From positions 3,319,001 to 3,383,000 of the forward strand of contig NZ_JAUSYQ010000002.1 of assembly GCF_030816965.1 (NCBI RefSeq): 64,000 nt of DNA, written 5' to 3'. The DNA is from Streptomyces canus. GTDB lineage: Bacteria > Actinomycetota > Actinomycetes > Streptomycetales > Streptomycetaceae. Shown in pieces: positions 52,484 to 61,678 of this stretch. The translations under genes were made by a program, and so were the position numbers. Under the pieces are notes generated by a model. The model was not told the DNA's origin. It saw only the letters and a list, made by a program, of their open reading frames with translations, and searched no databases. Numbering within the stretch: position 1 is the first letter of the stretch; the number at the start of each line of letters is the position of its first letter.

Positions 52484-53383
52484 GTGTCGTCCACCACGAA
52501 GATGCACGCCGACGAGCTCGACATCGACACGGAGCTGGTGAGCGGGCTGATCGCGGACCAGTTCCCGCGGTGGGGCGAACTCCCCGTCACCCGCGTCGAC
52601 TCGGCCGGCACCGACAACGCGATGTACCGGCTCGGGGACGACATGGTCGTACGGCTGCCGCGGCTGCCCGGTGGCGGCTACCAGGTGGACTTCGAGCAGC
52701 GGTGGCTGCCCGTGCTGGCACCGCATCTTCCGCTGGCCGTGCCGGAGCCGTTGGCGAAGGGGGAACCCGGTCGGGGATACGGACTGCCCTGGGGGGTGTA
52801 CCGGTGGTTGGCAGGGGACAACGCCTACGACTCACCGATCGCCGAACTCGCCGAGGCGGCCGTGGAGTTGGGTCGGTTCGTCACGGCGTTGCGGGCGGTC
52901 GACGCCACCGGTGGGCCGGCCTCCTACCGCGCTGGGCCCCTCCACCTCTGTGACGACGACACCCGGCTGGCGATCCGGGACCTCGGCGCCCACGGCATCC
53001 TGGACGCGACCCGTGCGACCGCCCTCGCCGACGAGGCCGTCCGACTCCCGCACTGGGACCGCGCGCCCGTCTGGCTCCACGCCGACCTCCTCCCCGGCAA
53101 CCTGCTCACTGCGAACGGCCGCCTCACCGCGGTCATCGACTTCGGCTGCTTCGGCACCGGTGAGCCCACGGCGGACACCCTCCCGGCCTGGACCCTGTTC
53201 ACCGGCGAGAGCCGCCGCCTGTTCCGGGAGGCGGCGGAGTTCGACGACGCCACGTGGGAGCGGGGACGCGCGTGGGCCCTGCTCTGGGGAGTGGGCGCGG
53301 TGCACTACTACCGGGGCGGAAAGAACCCGGTCCTCGCAGCGGTGGGGATGCGGGCCATCGAGGAAACGCTCGCCGGGCCCTGA
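52484..53383 (+). CDS. Aminoglycoside phosphotransferase-family kinase
   Basis: 299 residues, protein-kinase-like APH fold. The catalytic loop is HADLLPGNLL (HxDxxxxN) and the metal-binding IDFGCFGTGEP follows (D of DFG). The N-lobe has VTRVDSAGTDNAMYRLGDDM. Members phosphorylate aminoglycosides, macrolides or small metabolites; sequence near the active site is close to uncharacterised Streptomyces APH proteins, so resistance should not be assumed. GTG at 52484 with GGAG upstream; an ATG at 52502 is an alternative. Confidence 0.88.
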   Translation: MSSTTKMHADELDIDTELVSGLIADQFPRWGELPVTRVDSAGTDNAMYRLGDDMVVRLPRLPGGGYQVDFEQRWLPVLAPHLPLAVPEPLAKGEPGRGYGLPWGVYRWLAGDNAYDSPIAELAEAAVELGRFVTALRAVDATGGPASYRAGPLHLCDDDTRLAIRDLGAHGILDATRATALADEAVRLPHWDRAPVWLHADLLPGNLLTANGRLTAVIDFGCFGTGEPTADTLPAWTLFTGESRRLFREAAEFDDATWERGRAWALLWGVGAVHYYRGGKNPVLAAVGMRAIEETLAGP

Positions 53384-53618
53384 GCGACCGTGGTTCGCCG
53401 GCGTCACGGAGGGCGCGGGGCTCGCCTGGGCCGGCACGCGACCGCCGTATTCGGTAGCGCGGTACGGCGCTCACCACGGGGCCGACCCGGGAGCAGCAAG
53501 GCCTCCGCCGGGCGGGCACGAAAGCGAAAAGGACTCCGCCACTCAGGCGCTGCCCGCCGCGACGGCCCTGCGGGCGATCGACGCCCCACCGCGGCCCCGC
53601 GGCAAAGCCGGCGGGCGC

Positions 53619-54047
53619 TCAGCCGAAGTCCGGAAGCGTGAGCGTGCCGTCCTCCGCCAGGGGGAAGCCCGGGTTGTACGCCACCTCCCAGGCATGGCCG
53701 TCCGGGTCCGTGAAGGCACTGGAGTAGAAGCCGATCTCGTTCACCGCGGCCGGTTTGGTGACGGTGCCACCCGCCTCCGCCACCTTCGCGAGGAGGGCGT
53801 CGACCTCCGCCTGCGAACGGACGTTGTGGGCGAGGGCGATACCGCCGAAGCCGTACGCCGGGCCCGGTTCGAGGCCGCAGTCCGCCGCCAGTTTCTCCCG
53901 GCTCCACAGGACCAGACCCAGCCCCCCGGCCTGGAAGAAGACGGTCTCCGCGACCTCCTGGCCCCGCCAGCCCAAAGCCTCGTAGAAGACCTTGGAACGG
54001 GCCAGGTCCCAGACGCCCAGCGTGATCAGGGTGATGCGCTGTTCCAT
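53619..54047 (-). CDS. VOC-family (glyoxalase/bleomycin-resistance fold) protein
   Basis: 142 residues, paired beta-alpha-beta-beta-beta modules: ITLITLGVWDLARSKVFYEA at the N-terminus and FTDPDGHAWEVAYNPGFPL at the end, with potential metal ligands (His and Glu in DGHAWEV). Function not assignable within the family. The ATG at 54047 (MEQRITLITLG) is preferred over 54053 because GAGGTG lies eight bases upstream. It is downstream of the SoxR-type FMN reductase on the same strand. Confidence 0.85.
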   Translation of the reverse strand: MEQRITLITLGVWDLARSKVFYEALGWRGQEVAETVFFQAGGLGLVLWSREKLAADCGLEPGPAYGFGGIALAHNVRSQAEVDALLAKVAEAGGTVTKPAAVNEIGFYSSAFTDPDGHAWEVAYNPGFPLAEDGTLTLPDFG

Positions 54048-54110
54048 GCCCATCACCTCACCGTAGCGTCGATACGGGGGCCAGGCGCGACATCCCCGGC
54101 CGCCGGCCGT

Positions 54111-54692
54111 TCACCCTCCGTACGGCATGGCGGCCCTCCCCTCCCGCAGCACCTGTCCCCACCACACCAGCTGGTCCAGCATCGTCTTCGCCGCGGCGTC
54201 CGGACCCGACGGATCCTTCAGGCGACCGTCGGCGAAGGAACCCCCGGCGTTGTGGAAGCTCACCGTGTCCCTGACCGTCACCGCGTGGAGTTCGGCGAAG
54301 ACCTGGCGCAGGTGTTCCACCGCGCGCAGGCCGCCCGAGATGCCGCCGTACGAGACGAGGGCCACCGGCTTGGCCTGCCACTCCGTGAAGTGCCAGTCGA
54401 TCAGGTTCTTCAGGCCGGCCGGGTACGAGTGGTTGTACTCGGGGGTGAGGACCACGAAGGCGTCCGCCGACGCGAGTTTCGGGGTCACCGAGGCGAGGGC
54501 GGCGGTCGTCTCGGGGCTCGGCGCCATGGTCATGGGCAGGTCGGTCTCGGCCACGTCCACGATCTCGGGGAGCAGGTCGTCGCGGTCGCGGAGGTGGTCG
54601 AGGAGCCAGTCGGCGACGACGGGGCCGAAGCGGCCGTGGCGGTTGCTGCCGATGACCAGGGCGACGTGGAGGGGAGCGGTGTCTGTCTGCAT
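54111..54692 (-). CDS. NADPH-dependent FMN reductase, SoxR-regulated type
   Basis: 193 residues, flavodoxin-like. GSNRHGRFGPVVADWL binds the FMN phosphate; LTPEYNHSYPAGLKNLIDWH is the family signature and SYGGISGGLRAVEHLR follows. It reduces quinones or flavins with NADPH. From memory, the S. coelicolor counterpart in this neighbourhood is a SoxR regulon member responding to redox-active antibiotics. A SoxR-like box lies immediately upstream (54708-54727), and the predicted transcription start is at or next to the ATG at 54692, so the mRNA is probably leaderless. Confidence 0.9.
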   Translation of the reverse strand: MQTDTAPLHVALVIGSNRHGRFGPVVADWLLDHLRDRDDLLPEIVDVAETDLPMTMAPSPETTAALASVTPKLASADAFVVLTPEYNHSYPAGLKNLIDWHFTEWQAKPVALVSYGGISGGLRAVEHLRQVFAELHAVTVRDTVSFHNAGGSFADGRLKDPSGPDAAAKTMLDQLVWWGQVLREGRAAMPYGG

Positions 54693-54699
54693 GAGGGAC

Positions 54700-54730
54700 A
54701 GCCTGATACCTCGACCAAGGTTGAGGTCAA
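54700..54730 (-). promoter_or_regulatory. SoxR box promoter of the FMN reductase
   Basis: On the minus strand: -35 TTGACC (54730-54725), 19-base spacer, -10 CAGGCT (54705-54700). The long spacer is the mark of MerR-type activation. Within it ACCTCAACC and GGTCGAGGT form a dyad around TT, matching the Streptomyces SoxR box (CCTCAA...TTGAGG) with one changed pair. Confidence 0.65.
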
Positions 54731-54969
54731 GCGCGGATCACGGGCGACGGGTCACCCGTTCACACGCGCGCCGCGCACTCTTCGGGTTCTCATCGGCGAC
54801 CCGCCCGCCGTACGGCGATGACCTGCTGAAACTCCGCCCGAACCGGTCCGGGGCGCAGCGATCTGACACCCATTCACCACATTTGTGACGAACTCTCAGG
54901 AAGCGGGCTCGGCCCACTGCCACTTACCTCGAAGGCACAGGGATCCCCTCGAGAGCTCGAAGGAGCATC

Positions 54970-55488
54970 ATGCGCCCCACCGCCCGGCTGCTGACCGGCA
55001 GCGCGCTCGTCGTCGCCGCGGGTCTCGTCTGTGCGCCCGCGTACGCGGGGGACTCGGACGGTCTCGAGGTGTTCCCGTCGTCCGCGCTGCCGGGCGGTCA
55101 GGTCACGGTGAACACGACCGCGTGCGGGGACGGCGGGACGGCGCTGGGGGACGCCAGCGCGGTGGGCGCGGACTCCTTCACGCTGGCGCCCAGCACGCAC
55201 GAGGGTGACGCGATCGGACAGTTCCGGGTGCCGCCGAGCGCGCAGCCGGGGACGTACGAGATCGCCGCGACCTGTGCGGGGGGCGGCCGGCGGGTGACCG
55301 GTGACCTGGTGGTCACGCTGACCTCGCAGCGTCAGCCGGTGCATCCCAGAGGAAGTGTGAAGACGGGGGTCGGTGGCGCTCTGGGCCCCGATCCCGTGCA
55401 GACCGCGGCCGGTGTGGCGGCTCTCGCCGTCGCCGCCGCGGGCGGTACCTGGCTCCTGCATCGCCGGGCGAGAGGCGACGGGATCTGA
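54970..55488 (+). CDS. Secreted cell-surface protein with C-terminal membrane anchor
   Basis: 172 residues. Signal peptide (ALVVAAGLVCAPAYAGD, cut about residue 26), a beta-rich domain (VFPSSALPGGQVTVNTTACG; FRVPPSAQPGTYEIAATCAG, one disulphide likely), then a hydrophobic tail VAALAVAAAGGTWLLHRRAR. There is a positively charged end as in sortase substrates but no LPxTG or LAxTG motif; GGALGPDP stands where the motif would be. The sortase gene follows 112 bp downstream on the same strand. ATG at 54970 after AGGAGC. Confidence 0.78.
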   Translation: MRPTARLLTGSALVVAAGLVCAPAYAGDSDGLEVFPSSALPGGQVTVNTTACGDGGTALGDASAVGADSFTLAPSTHEGDAIGQFRVPPSAQPGTYEIAATCAGGGRRVTGDLVVTLTSQRQPVHPRGSVKTGVGGALGPDPVQTAAGVAALAVAAAGGTWLLHRRARGDGI

Positions 55489-55599
55489 CGGACACCCTCC
55501 GCTGTCCGTCCGCCGGTACCGCATGTCCCCTCCCCCTCCGGGTCCGATGCCCCTCGCGGCCCGGAGGGGGACGGGCAGGCCGTCGAGGAGGAGGCTCCT

Positions 55600-56238
55600 G
55601 TGCGCAACCGCAGCTTCGGCAACACCGTCATAGCGGGCGTCACCGTGGTGGCCCTGGGCACCGGCGCCTGGCTGCTGCGCAGCGGCGCCGAGACACACGC
55701 CCCGCCGCAGCCGTCCGCGGCCCAGGCGCACGCCGGGCGGGTTTCGGGTGTGGACACCCGCCGGGCCGCGGCGCCCGCGCTGCCGCCGTCCCCGCCGGAC
55801 CGCGTGCGCATCCCCGCGATCGGCGTGGACGCGCCGCTGATGGGCCTCGCCCTCACCCGGAGCGGCAGCCTCGCCGTCCCGCCGGCCGGCAGGAAGAACC
55901 TCGCCGGCTGGTACGAGGCCGGCACCACCCCGGGCGAGACGGGCACCGCGATCGTCGCCGGGCATGTCGACAACGCCGAAGGACCCGCCGTCTTCTACGA
56001 CCTCGGCGCCCTCCGTAAGGGCAGCGCGATCGAGGTGGACCGGCGCGACGGAAGCGTCGCGCTGTTCACGGTGGACGCGGTCGAGGTGTACGAAGCGAAG
56101 GACTTCCCCGACGAGAAGGTGTACGGGTCCGCGAGCAGGCCAGAGCTGCGGGTGATCACCTGCGGCGGGGGCTACTCACGCTCGACCGGTTACCGGGGGA
56201 ACGTGGTGGTCTTCGCGCACCTCACGGGGAGCCGCTGA
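55600..56238 (+). CDS. Class F sortase
   Basis: 212 residues. N-terminal signal anchor ([18 protein letters not shown]), a Pro/Ala linker, and a sortase domain with His in [11 protein letters not shown], Cys in [10 protein letters not shown] and the Arg after it (STGYRGN). The class F (actinobacterial) form lacks the long N-terminal of class E. It would join surface proteins to the cell wall; the neighbouring secreted protein could be the substrate. GTG start at 55600 with GAGGAGGAGG upstream. Its end overlaps the convergent CPT gene by 17 bp. Confidence 0.88.
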   Translation: MRNRSFGNTVIAGVTVVALGTGAWLLRSGAETHAPPQPSAAQAHAGRVSGVDTRRAAAPALPPSPPDRVRIPAIGVDAPLMGLALTRSGSLAVPPAGRKNLAGWYEAGTTPGETGTAIVAGHVDNAEGPAVFYDLGALRKGSAIEVDRRDGSVALFTVDAVEVYEAKDFPDEKVYGSASRPELRVITCGGGYSRSTGYRGNVVVFAHLTGSR

Positions 56239-56767
56239 CGACCGCCTCGGCGATGGCGCGCGCGCAGTCCAGGGCCTCGGTGTGGGTGGTGTCGACCACG
56301 ATGTCGTAGACCACGCCCTGGTGGACGAGTTCCGCCTGCTTCTCGGCCATCCCCCGCGACCGGTCGCCCCGGACGATCTCCCGCCCCGCGGCCACCTCCG
56401 CGTCGCACCGGACGCCGACCCACAGCACGTCCAGTCCGTCCAGCGACTTGCGCCACCGTTCCTGCGAGTGCGCGCCGCCCAGGAACACGTCGTCGACGAT
56501 CACCCGGGCACCCGCCCAGGCCGTCGCGGCGACCCCGGCCCGCCAGGCCGCCTCCAGCCGCGTGAACTCCTCGCCCACGCTCACTCCGCCGTCCGCCGCG
56601 AACTCGATGCCCGTGCCGGAGGACTGGAGCGAGGCGGGCATCGACTCGACGAACCCGTCGATCCCGAAGGCCAGCCACGGGTCCGGCAGGACCGCCTGCA
56701 GACAGCGCACGATCCCGGACTTGCCCGAGCTGGAACCGCCGTTGAGCACGATCACCTGAGTTATCAC
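56222..56767 (-). CDS. Chloramphenicol phosphotransferase-like (CPT) kinase
   Basis: 181 residues. Walker [18 protein letters not shown] at the N-terminus, [17 protein letters not shown] (with the Asp of the active site), [12 protein letters not shown] and a lid region ([19 protein letters not shown]) match CPT of S. venezuelae, which phosphorylates the 3-hydroxyl of chloramphenicol. Many streptomycetes carry such genes without making the drug, so its true substrate is open. GTG at 56767, a GTG at 56755 is possible. The TauE/SafE gene lies 14 bp upstream, so the two are one transcript. Confidence 0.85.
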   Translation of the reverse strand: MITQVIVLNGGSSSGKSGIVRCLQAVLPDPWLAFGIDGFVESMPASLQSSGTGIEFAADGGVSVGEEFTRLEAAWRAGVAATAWAGARVIVDDVFLGGAHSQERWRKSLDGLDVLWVGVRCDAEVAAGREIVRGDRSRGMAEKQAELVHQGVVYDIVVDTTHTEALDCARAIAEAVVSGSP

Positions 56768-56781
56768 GGCGTCACGGTAAG

Positions 56782-57564
56782 TCAGGCGAGCCACTGTTCG
56801 TACGCAATATTCGCGACCAGCGCGAACACGACCGTCAGCAGGACGACCCGTACGAACCCGCTGCCCTTCTTCAGCGCGGTGTGCGCGCCCAGCATGCCGC
56901 CCGCGAGGTTGAAGAGGGCCATCAGAGCGGCGAGCCGCCACAGGACGGTGCCCTGCAAGGCGAACATCGCCAGTGCGCCCGCGTTGGTACAGCAGTTGAC
57001 GATCTTGGCGGTGGCGGAGGCGGTCACCAGGTCGAGGTGGAGGACGGCGGTGAGGGTGAGGACCAGGAACGTGCCGGTGCCGGGGCCGATCAGACCGTCG
57101 TAGAAGCCGATGCCGAGGCCCGCGAGACCGATCGCGGCGAGGATCTGGCGGCGGGTGGCCGGCCCGGTCGCGGGGGCGGTACCGAAGGCGGGCCGCAGGA
57201 TGACGAAGGCGGCGACACCGAGCAGTACGACCATGATCAGCGGCTTGAGCACCTCCGTGCTCATCCCCGCCGCGAGGAAGGCGCCGGCCGAGGACCCGGC
57301 GACGGCGGCGACCCCGACGCGGACGGCCAGCCGTACGTCGACGGGAGCCCTGCGGGCGTATGTCACGGCGGCGCCCGAGGTGCCGACGATGGCGACCGCC
57401 TTGTTGGTGCCGAGCGCGTACGCCGCCGGGGTGCCGGCCGGCAGGCCGAGCAGCAGGACCGGCAGCAGAAGGAGCCCTCCGCCGCCGACCACGGCATCGA
57501 TCCAGCCTGCGGCGAGGGCTGCGACGCACAGGACGACGATCACGGCCAGTGATATGTCGGGCAT
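56782..57564 (-). CDS. TauE/SafE-family sulphite/anion permease
   Basis: 260 residues with about eight membrane helices. [20 protein letters not shown] and the matching second-half motif [17 protein letters not shown] show the internal duplication of the TauE/SafE (DUF81) family, which exports sulphite, sulphoacetate or related anions. Substrate unknown here. ATG at 57564. It is upstream of and probably cotranscribed with the CPT-like gene. Confidence 0.9.
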   Translation of the reverse strand: MPDISLAVIVVLCVAALAAGWIDAVVGGGGLLLLPVLLLGLPAGTPAAYALGTNKAVAIVGTSGAAVTYARRAPVDVRLAVRVGVAAVAGSSAGAFLAAGMSTEVLKPLIMVVLLGVAAFVILRPAFGTAPATGPATRRQILAAIGLAGLGIGFYDGLIGPGTGTFLVLTLTAVLHLDLVTASATAKIVNCCTNAGALAMFALQGTVLWRLAALMALFNLAGGMLGAHTALKKGSGFVRVVLLTVVFALVANIAYEQWLA

Positions 57565-57817
57565 GATCGCGACCTTAAGGGACCCCCGGCGGCACCCTGG
57601 ACCGCGTATCGCGGCGGCGGAACGTGCGTACCGTCACACGGCGGCGGAACCGGGGCGCTGCCCAGGGGGCTGACGGAGGACGGGTCGTAGACCACGCCGT
57701 ACGCCCTCACCGGCACCGACGCCCGCACCGCGCCCCTTCCTCACAGCGCGCACCAGCCGCCGACCCCGAACCCTCACATCCGCCCCCGGCACCTGCTGAG
57801 CGCAGCGTTCCTCGCGG

Positions 57818-57855
57818 GAAACAGACGTGATGCGGTCGGGTAACACCCGCAACGC
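57818..57855 (+). promoter_or_regulatory. GlnR-like box before the nir operon
   Basis: GAAAC (57818-57822), six bases, GATGC, six bases, GTAAC (57840-57844), six bases, AACGC (57851-57855). Half-sites keep the 11-bp register of GlnR boxes, with GAAAC and GTAAC perfect. It ends 12 bp before the ATG at 57868. Known for S. coelicolor: GlnR (and NnaR) control nirB. The rest of the gap 57565-57817 is featureless. Confidence 0.6.
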
Positions 57856-57867
57856 ACGCTCCTAGAC

Positions 57868-59082
57868 ATGACCTCGAATACGCGTGTGGTGGTGATCGGC
57901 GCCGGGCTCGCGGGCGTCCGGCTCGCCCGGCGGCTCGGAGAGCTCGGCACGCCCGTGACGCTCGTCGGCGAGGAGGAGCACCGCCCGTACAACCGGGTGC
58001 TCCTCGCCGAGGTGCTGGCGGGACGGTACACCCCGGACGTCATCGCGCTTCCGGCACCGGCCGCGCTGACCCGCGCCCGGGTCGTGGGCATCGACCGCAA
58101 GGCGCGGACCGTCGAGTGCGCGGACGGTTCGAAGATCGCATACGACCGGCTGGTTCTGGCCACCGGCTCGAACCCCGTACTGCCGCCGCTGCGCGGTCTG
58201 TTCACCCCCGACCATGTGCTGCCGGAGGGCGTCCACGCCTTCCGCACCATGGACGACTGCCTGGGTCTGTCCAAGGCGGTCCGGCCGGGAGTGAAGGCGG
58301 TCGTGATCGGCGGCGGACTCCTCGGGGTCTCGGCGGCCCGCGCGCTCGCCCAGCGGGGCGCCCAGGTCATGCTGGCCCAGCAGTCCGAGCGGCTGATGGA
58401 GCGCCAGCTCGACCCGAGCGCGTCCAAGCTGGTCCGGCGCCACCTCGCAGACCTCGGCGTCGAGGTCCACACCGATCTGCGCGTCCGTGACGTGCGCTGC
58501 GTCGGCGGCGCGGTCCGCTCGGTCGAGATGGCCGACGGATACGCCCTCGACGCCGAGATCGTGGTCCTGGCCTGCGGGGTCCATCCCCGTGTCGGTCTCG
58601 CGCAGACCGCCGGCCTTCAGGTCCGCAAGGGAGTCGTCGTCGACGACGAACTGCGCACGTCCGACCCGTACATCCACGCCATCGGCGACTGCGCCCAGCA
58701 CGACGGCAATGTCTACGGCCTCGCCACCCCGGCCCTGGAACAGGCCGATGTGCTCGCCGAGTTGCTGGCCGGTCGGGTGAACGCCCGCTACACCGGCACC
58801 CGTTCTCTGACCCGGCTCACGCTGCCCGGCCAGACCGCCTTCGATCTGGCGGCGTTCGGCGAGACCGAGGCGCTCCCGGGCGACGACGTCGTCCAGCTCG
58901 CGGACGCCACCCGCGGCACCTATCGCAAGGTCGTCGTCCGCGACGACCGCCTGGTCGGCGGGGTCCTCGTCGGCGAACTCGGCACCGTCGGCGCGCTCGC
59001 CCGCGCCTGGGAGGGAGCAGAGCCGCTCCCCTCCGACGGCGGCCCGCTGCTCCACCTGCTCACCAACGATGGAGGCTCCTGA
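57868..59082 (+). CDS. FAD/NAD(P)-dependent oxidoreductase of the nitrite reductase operon
   Basis: 404 residues: FAD motif VVVIGAGLAGVRLARRL, NAD motif VVIGGGLLGVSAARALAQRG and the second FAD motif TSDPYIHAIGDCAQHDG, then a C-terminal rubredoxin-reductase-like region. It is equivalent to the N-terminal part of NirB but has no 2Fe-2S or sirohaem domains. In Streptomyces this first gene stands before the full NirB and probably passes electrons from NAD(P)H in nitrite reduction (inferred). ATG at 57868. Stop and the next start are one base apart. Confidence 0.88.
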   Translation: MTSNTRVVVIGAGLAGVRLARRLGELGTPVTLVGEEEHRPYNRVLLAEVLAGRYTPDVIALPAPAALTRARVVGIDRKARTVECADGSKIAYDRLVLATGSNPVLPPLRGLFTPDHVLPEGVHAFRTMDDCLGLSKAVRPGVKAVVIGGGLLGVSAARALAQRGAQVMLAQQSERLMERQLDPSASKLVRRHLADLGVEVHTDLRVRDVRCVGGAVRSVEMADGYALDAEIVVLACGVHPRVGLAQTAGLQVRKGVVVDDELRTSDPYIHAIGDCAQHDGNVYGLATPALEQADVLAELLAGRVNARYTGTRSLTRLTLPGQTAFDLAAFGETEALPGDDVVQLADATRGTYRKVVVRDDRLVGGVLVGELGTVGALARAWEGAEPLPSDGGPLLHLLTNDGGS

Positions 59083-59083
59083 G

Positions 59084-61678
59084 ATGACCGCCACCCCGGG
59101 GCCCACCCCCACGATCGTGCTCGTCGGCCACGGCATGGTCGGCCAGCGCTTCCTCGAAGCACTCGCCGAGCGCGGCATGACCGCCACCCACCGCGTGGTC
59201 GTGCTGTGCGAGGAGCCGCGTCCCGCGTACGACCGCGTCGCGCTCACCTCGTACTTCTCGGGCAAGACGCCCGAGGACCTCTCCGTGACGGACATGGAGT
59301 TCATCGAGACGCACGGCATCGAGCTGTACATCGGCGACCCCGCCGTCGCTGTCGACCGCGAGGCGAAGAAGGTCACCGCGAAGTCCGGGCAGGTCTTCGA
59401 GTACGAGACCCTCGTCCTCGCCACCGGCTCCTACCCGTTCGTGCCGCCGGTCCCCAACAAGGACGCCCAGGGCTGTTTCGTCTACCGCACGATCGAGGAC
59501 CTGCTCGCCATCGAGGAGTACGCGAAGACCCGCACCACCGGTGCCGTGGTCGGCGGCGGTCTGCTCGGTCTGGAGGCGGCCGGCGCGCTGAAGGGGCTCG
59601 GACTGACCTCCCACATCGTGGAGTTCGCGCCGCGGCTGATGCCGGTGCAGGTCGACGAGGGCGGTGGCGCGGCGCTGCTGCGCACCATCGAGGAGATGGG
59701 TCTGAGCGTCCACACCGGGGTGGGCACGCAGGAGATCGTGGTCGACGAGGCCGGTGCCGTCACCGGCATGAAGCTCTCCGACGGCAGCGAACTCGCCACC
59801 GACCTGGTGGTGTTCTCCGCCGGTGTCCGCCCCCGCGACCAGCTGGCCCGTGACTGCGGTCTGACGGTCGGCGAGCGCGGCGGCATCGCGGTCGACGAGC
59901 AGTGCCGTACGGTCGCCGACCCGCACGTCTTCGCGATCGGCGAGTGCGCGCTGGCCTCCGACGGCCGGGTGTACGGCCTGGTGGCCCCCGGTTACGAGCA
60001 GGCCGAGACGGCCGCCGCGACCATCGCCTCCGACGAGGCCGCCTTCCTCGGCGCGGACCTGTCCACCAAGCTGAAGCTGCTCGGCGTGGACGTCGCCTCC
60101 TTCGGTGACGCGCACGGCGCGACCGCGGACTGCCTCGACGTCGTCTACTCCGACTCGCGTGCGGGCCTGTACAAGAAGCTCGTCATCGGCCGCGACGGCA
60201 CGCTGCTCGGCGGCATCCTGGTCGGCGACGCGGAGGCGTACGGCACCCTGAAGGCGTTCACCGGTTCGGTCCCGCCGGTCAAGCCCGAGTCGCTGGTGCT
60301 GCCCGCCGGTGCCGGGGAGTCCGTCCAGCTCGGCCCGACCGCGCTGCCGGACGACGCGATCATCTGTTCCTGCAACAACGTCCGCAAGGGCACGATCCGC
60401 GCCGCGGTCACCGACCACCAGTGCACGACCGTGCCCGAGGTGAAGAAGTGCACCAAGGCCGGTACGACCTGCGGCAGTTGCGTCAAGGTGCTCGGCCAGC
60501 TGGTCACCGCCGAGCTGGAGGCGTCCGGCGTCGAGGTCGACAAGGGCCTGTGCGGCTGCTTCTCGCAGACCCGCGAGGAGCTCTACGAGATCGTCCTCGC
60601 CCTGCGCATCAACACCTACCAGGACCTCCTGGACCGCTACGGCCGCGACGGTGCCAAGGGCGGCGACGGCTGCGAGATCTGCAAGCCGGCGGTCGGCTCG
60701 ATCATCGCCTCCCTCGCCCCGACCATCGGCGCGAGCGGCTATGTCCTGGACGGCGAGCAGGCGTCCCTGCAGGACTCCAACGACCACTTCCTCGCCAACA
60801 TCCAGAAGAACGGCTCCTACTCGGTCGTCCCGCGCATCCCCGGCGGTGAGATCACCCCGGAGGGCCTCATCGTGATCGGTGAGATCGCCCGCGACTTCGG
60901 CCTCTACACGAAGATCACCGGTGGTCAGCGGATCGACATGTTCGGCGCCCGCGTCGAGCAACTCCCACTGATCTGGACCCGGTTGGTGGACGCCGGCTTC
61001 GAGTCCGGCCACGCCTACGGCAAGTCCCTGCGCACGGTGAAGTCCTGCGTCGGCCAGACCTGGTGCCGCTACGGCGTCCAGGACTCGGTCCGCATGGCGA
61101 TCGACCTGGAGCTGCGCTACCGGGGCCTGAGGTCGCCGCACAAGCTGAAGTCGGCGGTGTCCGGCTGCGCCCGTGAGTGCGCGGAGGCCCAGTCGAAGGA
61201 CTTCGGCGTCATCGCCACCTCCAACGGCTGGAACCTGTACGTCGGCGGCAACGGCGGCGCGACCCCCCGCCACGCGGACCTGCTGGCCCAGGACCTCTCG
61301 GACGCCGAACTGATCAGGCTGATCGACCGGTTCCTGATGTTCTACATCCGCACCGCGGACCGTCTGGAGCGCACCTCGACCTGGCTGGAGCGCATCCCCG
61401 GCGGCCTGGACCACGTCCGTGACGTGGTCGTGGAGGACTCCCTCGGCATCTGCGAGGAGCTGGAGTCCCTGATGACGGCCCACGTGGCGCACTACGCCGA
61501 CGAGTGGGCGACCACCATCAACGACCCCGAGAAGCTCGCCCGGTTCGTGTCCTTCGTGAACGCCCCCGACACCCCCGACCCGGTCGTCGGCTTCGTCCCC
61601 GAGCGCGACCAGATCAAGCCCGACCTGCCGCTGCTGACCATCGGCCACCGCCCCCTGGAAGGAAGCGCCCAGCGATGA
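59084..61678 (+). CDS. nirB: Nitrite reductase (NAD(P)H) large subunit
   Basis: 864 residues with all NirB domains: FAD/NAD oxidoreductase (VGHGMVGQRFLEALAERG at the start, VVGGGLLGLEAAGALKGLG), the BFD-like [2Fe-2S] domain (CSCNNVRKGTI near 428, CTKAGTTCGSC near 456-466), and the sirohaem-[4Fe-4S] reductase domain with CVGQTWCRYG (about 654) and CARECAEAQ (about 693). It reduces nitrite to ammonium by six electrons using NAD(P)H. ATG at 59084 with GGAGG nine bases upstream; ATG at 59069 is in frame. The small subunit gene overlaps its stop by four bases. Confidence 0.95.
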   Translation: MTATPGPTPTIVLVGHGMVGQRFLEALAERGMTATHRVVVLCEEPRPAYDRVALTSYFSGKTPEDLSVTDMEFIETHGIELYIGDPAVAVDREAKKVTAKSGQVFEYETLVLATGSYPFVPPVPNKDAQGCFVYRTIEDLLAIEEYAKTRTTGAVVGGGLLGLEAAGALKGLGLTSHIVEFAPRLMPVQVDEGGGAALLRTIEEMGLSVHTGVGTQEIVVDEAGAVTGMKLSDGSELATDLVVFSAGVRPRDQLARDCGLTVGERGGIAVDEQCRTVADPHVFAIGECALASDGRVYGLVAPGYEQAETAAATIASDEAAFLGADLSTKLKLLGVDVASFGDAHGATADCLDVVYSDSRAGLYKKLVIGRDGTLLGGILVGDAEAYGTLKAFTGSVPPVKPESLVLPAGAGESVQLGPTALPDDAIICSCNNVRKGTIRAAVTDHQCTTVPEVKKCTKAGTTCGSCVKVLGQLVTAELEASGVEVDKGLCGCFSQTREELYEIVLALRINTYQDLLDRYGRDGAKGGDGCEICKPAVGSIIASLAPTIGASGYVLDGEQASLQDSNDHFLANIQKNGSYSVVPRIPGGEITPEGLIVIGEIARDFGLYTKITGGQRIDMFGARVEQLPLIWTRLVDAGFESGHAYGKSLRTVKSCVGQTWCRYGVQDSVRMAIDLELRYRGLRSPHKLKSAVSGCARECAEAQSKDFGVIATSNGWNLYVGGNGGATPRHADLLAQDLSDAELIRLIDRFLMFYIRTADRLERTSTWLERIPGGLDHVRDVVVEDSLGICEELESLMTAHVAHYADEWATTINDPEKLARFVSFVNAPDTPDPVVGFVPERDQIKPDLPLLTIGHRPLEGSAQR

